Source of the DNA: Pelotomaculum sp. UBA3102
GTDB lineage: Bacteria; Bacillota; Desulfotomaculia; Desulfotomaculales; Pelotomaculaceae
DNA length: 6,803 nucleotides
Reading direction: 5' to 3'
Assembly (NCBI GenBank): GCA_002365865.1
Contig: DFAQ01000059.1
Coordinates: 15,701-22,503 of the forward strand
Below, in pieces: positions 5,728-6,803 of this stretch (positions are counted from its first letter, which is position 1; each line of letters starts with the position of its first letter). The notes beneath the pieces are model-generated. The model saw nothing but the letters and a program-made list of their open reading frames with translations. It ran no database searches and was not told the DNA's origin. A program made the translations under genes and the position numbers.

Positions 5728-6291
5728 TCAAAGATTCTGCAAAATTACAGTACCTCTGGCTACAACCACTTCTTCTTCAGTGCACAATGCAACGCCACGA
5801 GAGCATGCTTGCCAATCTACGCCATAGTTAATCCCTTGCCGGGACAATTCCTCCAATAACTCATCCCAAGTAAGAGGCGGGAGGAACTCTTCCACCTCAA
5901 TTACCGCAAGTTGCAATTTACTTGCAGGCGGAAGATCCGCCAACTCCCGGCATAGAACCACTGTAGGTCTTACCCGTAATTTTGCTTGTAAACCATCAGC
6001 AGAAACGCTTATAGACCAGTCCCCTTCTTTTCGTTCATCCACCGCCTCTACCGATACGGCATCTTGCAGGGATACCGGTATGAGCTTGGTACGCTCTTTG
6101 CCGTTCACAATCAATCTCACCCCCGGGCAGGGCATCACCAAGGGATAGGGCCCTTCCGGCGGGTGCCGGACGACAAGGCGCCCCTCTTTCATAAATGCAT
6201 ACGAACCCTCAGCCTCTCCGTTCGGACAATTATTATCGGTTTCACTCACTGTTGCAACTAATGATTCCTGGGTTAGGTCATTTTTTATCAT
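5728..6291 (-). CDS. FapA (DUF342) N-terminal domain, truncated
   Basis: The 187-residue product matches the N-terminal region of FapA/DUF342 proteins, which in Bacillota are usually several hundred residues long and linked to flagellar or cell-surface functions. Recognisable parts are the GRLVVRHPPEGPYPLV segment (37-52), GVRLIVNGKE (57-66), a DAVSVEA strand, a SADGLQAKLRV turn (98-108) and TWDELLEELSRQGINYGVD (141-159). Full-length members continue from VARG into a proline/glycine linker and a long beta-helical domain. Here the frame reaches VVVARGT (176-181), adds VILQNL and stops in AT-rich DNA. No continuation was seen in the other frames. AAAGGAGG seven nt before the ATG is an excellent ribosome site, so an N-domain protein could still be made, but truncation by deletion or rearrangement is the simpler reading. 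Confidence 0.75.
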   Translation of the reverse strand: MIKNDLTQESLVATVSETDNNCPNGEAEGSYAFMKEGRLVVRHPPEGPYPLVMPCPGVRLIVNGKERTKLIPVSLQDAVSVEAVDERKEGDWSISVSADGLQAKLRVRPTVVLCRELADLPPASKLQLAVIEVEEFLPPLTWDELLEELSRQGINYGVDWQACSRGVALCTEEEVVVARGTVILQNL

Positions 6292-6391
6292 TACTCCGCC
6301 TCCTTTAAGCTCCCATATTTGAAGGCACCTAACGAACTGCTCTTACTCGAACGGAAATTTGGTCATTACATAAAAGAATAATTTTCTTTGT

Positions 6392-6803
6392 TCACTGGCT
6401 GCATATTTCCAGTAAACGGTCCAACCATTTGTTCTGGGCGTATACCAATGGGTAAGATAAATCAGCATATGTGTCCATCAATTGAGCATGCCATTGTTTT
6501 TCTTCATTTATTTGTTGCTCAAGCCTACTTGGGTCGCGGTACGTTATGATTTTCCAAAAGGGCTCTTTTGCCAAAGTCGCTACCAACTCCGGATCGAACT
6601 GGATACCGGCACCCTGGTACACTTTTTCGAGTGCGTCATATATTTTAGAGGGCTGACGATAAGGCCTTACAGACGTCATGGCATCCAGGGCATCGGCCAA
6701 GGCAATGACGCGGGCAGACCAAGGCACCATCTGCCCCTTCAGTCCCTCGTATCCCTCCCCATTCCACCATTCGTGGTGATAGCTATTTAGCCCCTTGAAA
6801 AGA
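6392..6803 (-). CDS. HD-GYP domain protein, C-terminal part (5' end outside window)
   Basis: The frame is open to the window edge, so this is the last 136 or so residues of a larger protein; the internal ATG at 6730 is not the true start. Visible HD-GYP features are HHEWWNGEGYEGLKG (the HHE and GYP region) and ARVIALADALDAMTSVRPYR, the hallmark helix of cyclic di-GMP phosphodiesterases. A helical tail of about 60 residues follows, ending in LLEICSQ, with no recognised domain. The usual GYPxGL is shortened to GYEGL, so the signature proline and one residue are missing, which may affect activity. The HD metal-binding residues lie outside the window. It ends 100 nt before the FapA-like frame on the same strand. 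Confidence 0.85.
   Translation of the reverse strand, partial: LFKGLNSYHHEWWNGEGYEGLKGQMVPWSARVIALADALDAMTSVRPYRQPSKIYDALEKVYQGAGIQFDPELVATLAKEPFWKIITYRDPSRLEQQINEEKQWHAQLMDTYADLSYPLVYAQNKWLDRLLEICSQ

Noticed and set aside
6392..6730. Complete small gene starting at the ATG at 6730
   Set aside because: The frame continues upstream to the window edge with conserved HHE and GLKG motifs, so this ATG is internal.

Overview
The window looks like a chromosomal stretch from a Gram-positive, probably anaerobic Bacillota of the Desulfotomaculum/Pelotomaculum (Peptococcaceae-like) type. The basis is protein style only: strong AGGAGG ribosome sites, an AgrB/AgrD pair whose peptide ends in a YQPxLPxSLRK-like tail, a MHIPDGFL-type metal transporter, and GGDEF/HD-GYP proteins. 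Genus assignment is inference. No tRNA, rRNA, CRISPR array or transposase was seen.

Left part (1-1250, minus strand). Two translationally coupled genes (4-bp overlap) encode a CbiM/NikM-type metal-binding membrane subunit and a small PDGLE-domain partner, the substrate-capturing half of an ECF cobalt/nickel importer. The energising CbiQ/CbiO genes are not visible; the last 148 nt hold no long reading frame, although a possible start codon at the very edge points out of the window. The region upstream of cbiM can fold into several hairpins, ending in a terminator-like stem with a U-run, so cbiM may be controlled by attenuation or a riboswitch.

Middle (1333-4177). A plus-strand THUMP-domain RNA guanine-N2 methyltransferase (RlmL N-terminal half/YpsC family) converges, with 7 nt between stop codons, on a minus-strand membrane-anchored GGDEF + HD-GYP protein that looks competent for both making and breaking cyclic di-GMP.

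Right-centre (4192-5449, minus strand). This is a compact agr-type peptide-signalling operon in the order: five-helix membrane protein resembling an AgrC sensor domain without a kinase, AgrB processing protease, and a 43-residue AgrD-like precursor. A perfect 18-bp terminator hairpin follows agrD and sits directly in front of the GGDEF/HD-GYP gene, which has no other obvious promoter. Read-through could therefore tie peptide signalling to cyclic di-GMP. No full histidine kinase or response regulator is present.

Right end (5450-6803). A very AT-rich 278-nt gap separates the agr operon from a FapA (DUF342) reading frame that stops exactly where the family's large C-terminal part should begin, and then from the C-terminal end of a second HD-GYP protein cut by the window edge. 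The truncated FapA, the AT-rich gap and the AT-richer agr block together suggest past rearrangement or insertion here.
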